Shown piece after piece: positions 6,369 to 6,865 of a stretch of 6,865 nucleotides of DNA. Below the pieces are notes generated by a model, which was given only the letters and a program-made list of their open reading frames with translations, ran no database searches and was not told the DNA's origin. Position 1 is the first letter of the stretch. Each line of letters begins with the position of its first letter. Origin of the DNA: UMGS1474 sp050946775 (GTDB lineage: Bacteria > Bacillota > Clostridia > Oscillospirales > Acutalibacteraceae). Location: assembly GCA_050946775.1 (NCBI GenBank), contig JBMNVL010000102.1:1-6865 (forward strand). The letters run 5' to 3'. A program made the position numbers and the translations under genes.

Positions 6369-6599
6369 TCAATCCAGAAATTCAATACTTTCGATTTCCT
6401 CTTCCTTAATTTCCGTTAAACTGCGCGGAATACCGATATCGATATCCATGGTCGCCACTTCCGGATCGTTATCGATTGGAGGAGTATAGCAGACACATTT
6501 CCCCACAAAATGGCGATGTCCGTCTTTTATGGTTACATCCACTCTGTGTCCATTGGCAGCGCGCATTTGTTTTTGCATAATTGTCATGTCAGTTGCCAT
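6369..6599 (-). CDS. Small acidic hypothetical protein, possibly Sm-like beta-barrel
   Basis: The 76-residue product is not assigned to a named family. Its middle (HRVDVTIKDGHRHFVGKCVC, residues 18-37) alternates like beta strands around a DG turn. It is followed by YTPPIDNDPEVATMDIDI and a very acidic end, EIKEEEIESIEFLD. This layout recalls small clostridial proteins of the type 'DGxxxxGKVxxYTPxxDNDPEx..IxI' with a C-terminal 'EIxxIExL', which could fold as a small Sm-like barrel; that is inference. It has no signal peptide or membrane segment, so it is probably cytoplasmic. The ATG at 6599 follows AAAGGAG (6610-6616) at 10 nt spacing. It ends before its own terminator and begins after the tRNA terminator, which supports a real single-gene unit. 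Two cysteines form a CxC pair (35 and 37). Confidence 0.7.
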   Translation of the reverse strand: MATDMTIMQKQMRAANGHRVDVTIKDGHRHFVGKCVCYTPPIDNDPEVATMDIDIGIPRSLTEIKEEEIESIEFLD

Positions 6600-6668
6600 T
6601 GTCTACGATCTCCTTTACCGCTTTTTCGGCGAAATCATCGCAACCTTGAACCCCAAGAGTATGTCGTG

Positions 6669-6699
6669 ATTTTAGTATGTTTGATCCCGCTTTTGTAAA
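6669..6699 (-). promoter_or_regulatory. Weak candidate promoter for the small-protein gene
   Basis: TAAAAT (6669-6674) on the minus strand is preceded after 19 bp by TTTACA (6694-6699), or after 17 bp by TACAAA. The -35 overlaps the U-tract of the tRNA terminator. The spacing is long, so this is tentative, but some promoter is needed because the upstream terminator is strong. Confidence 0.35.
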
Positions 6700-6732
6700 A
6701 AAACAGGCAGGAGCAAAAGTCCTGCCTGTTTT
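6697..6732 (-). terminator. Strong intrinsic terminator after tRNA-Ala
   Basis: A perfect 13-bp stem (6700-6712 with 6720-6732) with a 7-nt loop is followed on the minus strand by an uninterrupted T-run. It starts a few bases after the tRNA's CCA end, so the tRNA is probably transcribed alone. Confidence 0.9.
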
Positions 6733-6734
6733 CT

Positions 6735-6810
<76 letters not shown>

Positions 6811-6826
6811 GTTTGCAACGAGATAT

Positions 6827-6855
6827 ACTTTACCACATCTTTTTTGGAATGTCAA
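6827..6855 (-). promoter_or_regulatory. Promoter of tRNA-Ala (TTGACA-17-TAAAGT)
   Basis: On the minus strand a perfect -35 TTGACA (6850-6855) is followed after 17 bp by TAAAGT (6827-6832), with a TG one base upstream of it. The predicted start is near 6820, about 10 nt before the mature tRNA 5' end, a short leader for RNase P to remove. Confidence 0.7.
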
Positions 6856-6865
6856 GGTTTTCCGC

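Noticed and set aside
6176..6385. Minus-strand open frame of 69 codons
   Set aside because: It begins inside the small-protein gene and reads through its terminator; composition is low-complexity Arg/Gly.
6077..6409. Plus-strand open frame of 110 codons across the intergenic region
   Set aside because: No ribosome binding site, and it runs through the EF-G-like promoter, a terminator and the end of the small-protein gene.

Overview
The window looks like a chromosomal stretch from a fairly high-GC member of the Clostridia, most likely Oscillospiraceae/Ruminococcaceae. This is inferred from a C-terminal dockerin module on a secreted protein, clostridial-style EF-G-like and uridine phosphorylase genes, strong AGGAGG-type ribosome binding sites and a CCA-encoding tRNA. 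No mobile element, CRISPR array or phage gene is visible. Apart from the gene fragment at the left edge, every feature lies on the minus strand.

Layout from left to right: (1) the last 67 codons of a YgiQ-type radical SAM protein on the plus strand, ending at 206; (2) a 12-bp hairpin between it and the convergent neighbour; (3) a 934-residue exported protein on the minus strand, with signal peptide, transglutaminase-like domain with Cys-His-Asp triad, about six Big_3-like Ig repeats and a C-terminal dockerin; it has its own promoter, and that promoter plus the Shine-Dalgarno favour a GTG start at 3062 over the longer open frame; (4) uridine phosphorylase (udp), directly downstream of (5) a stand-alone EF-G paralogue, with a perfect 12-bp hairpin and short U-tract between them that runs up to the udp ribosome binding site; (6) an AT-rich regulatory region with a near-consensus promoter for the EF-G-like gene and an unexplained stretch of about 140 bp; (7) a 76-residue acidic small protein with its own terminator; (8) tRNA-Ala(GGC) with its own promoter and a strong terminator.

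The minus strand reads as at least four separate transcription units: tRNA-Ala; the small protein; EF-G-like plus udp (udp by readthrough, as no separate promoter is visible); and the dockerin protein. Only udp and the EF-G-like gene appear linked by transcription. I see no single new multi-gene system here. The most distinctive items are the transglutaminase/Ig/dockerin protein with a degenerate second calcium loop, the EF-G paralogue lacking the switch II histidine, and the possible attenuator in front of udp.
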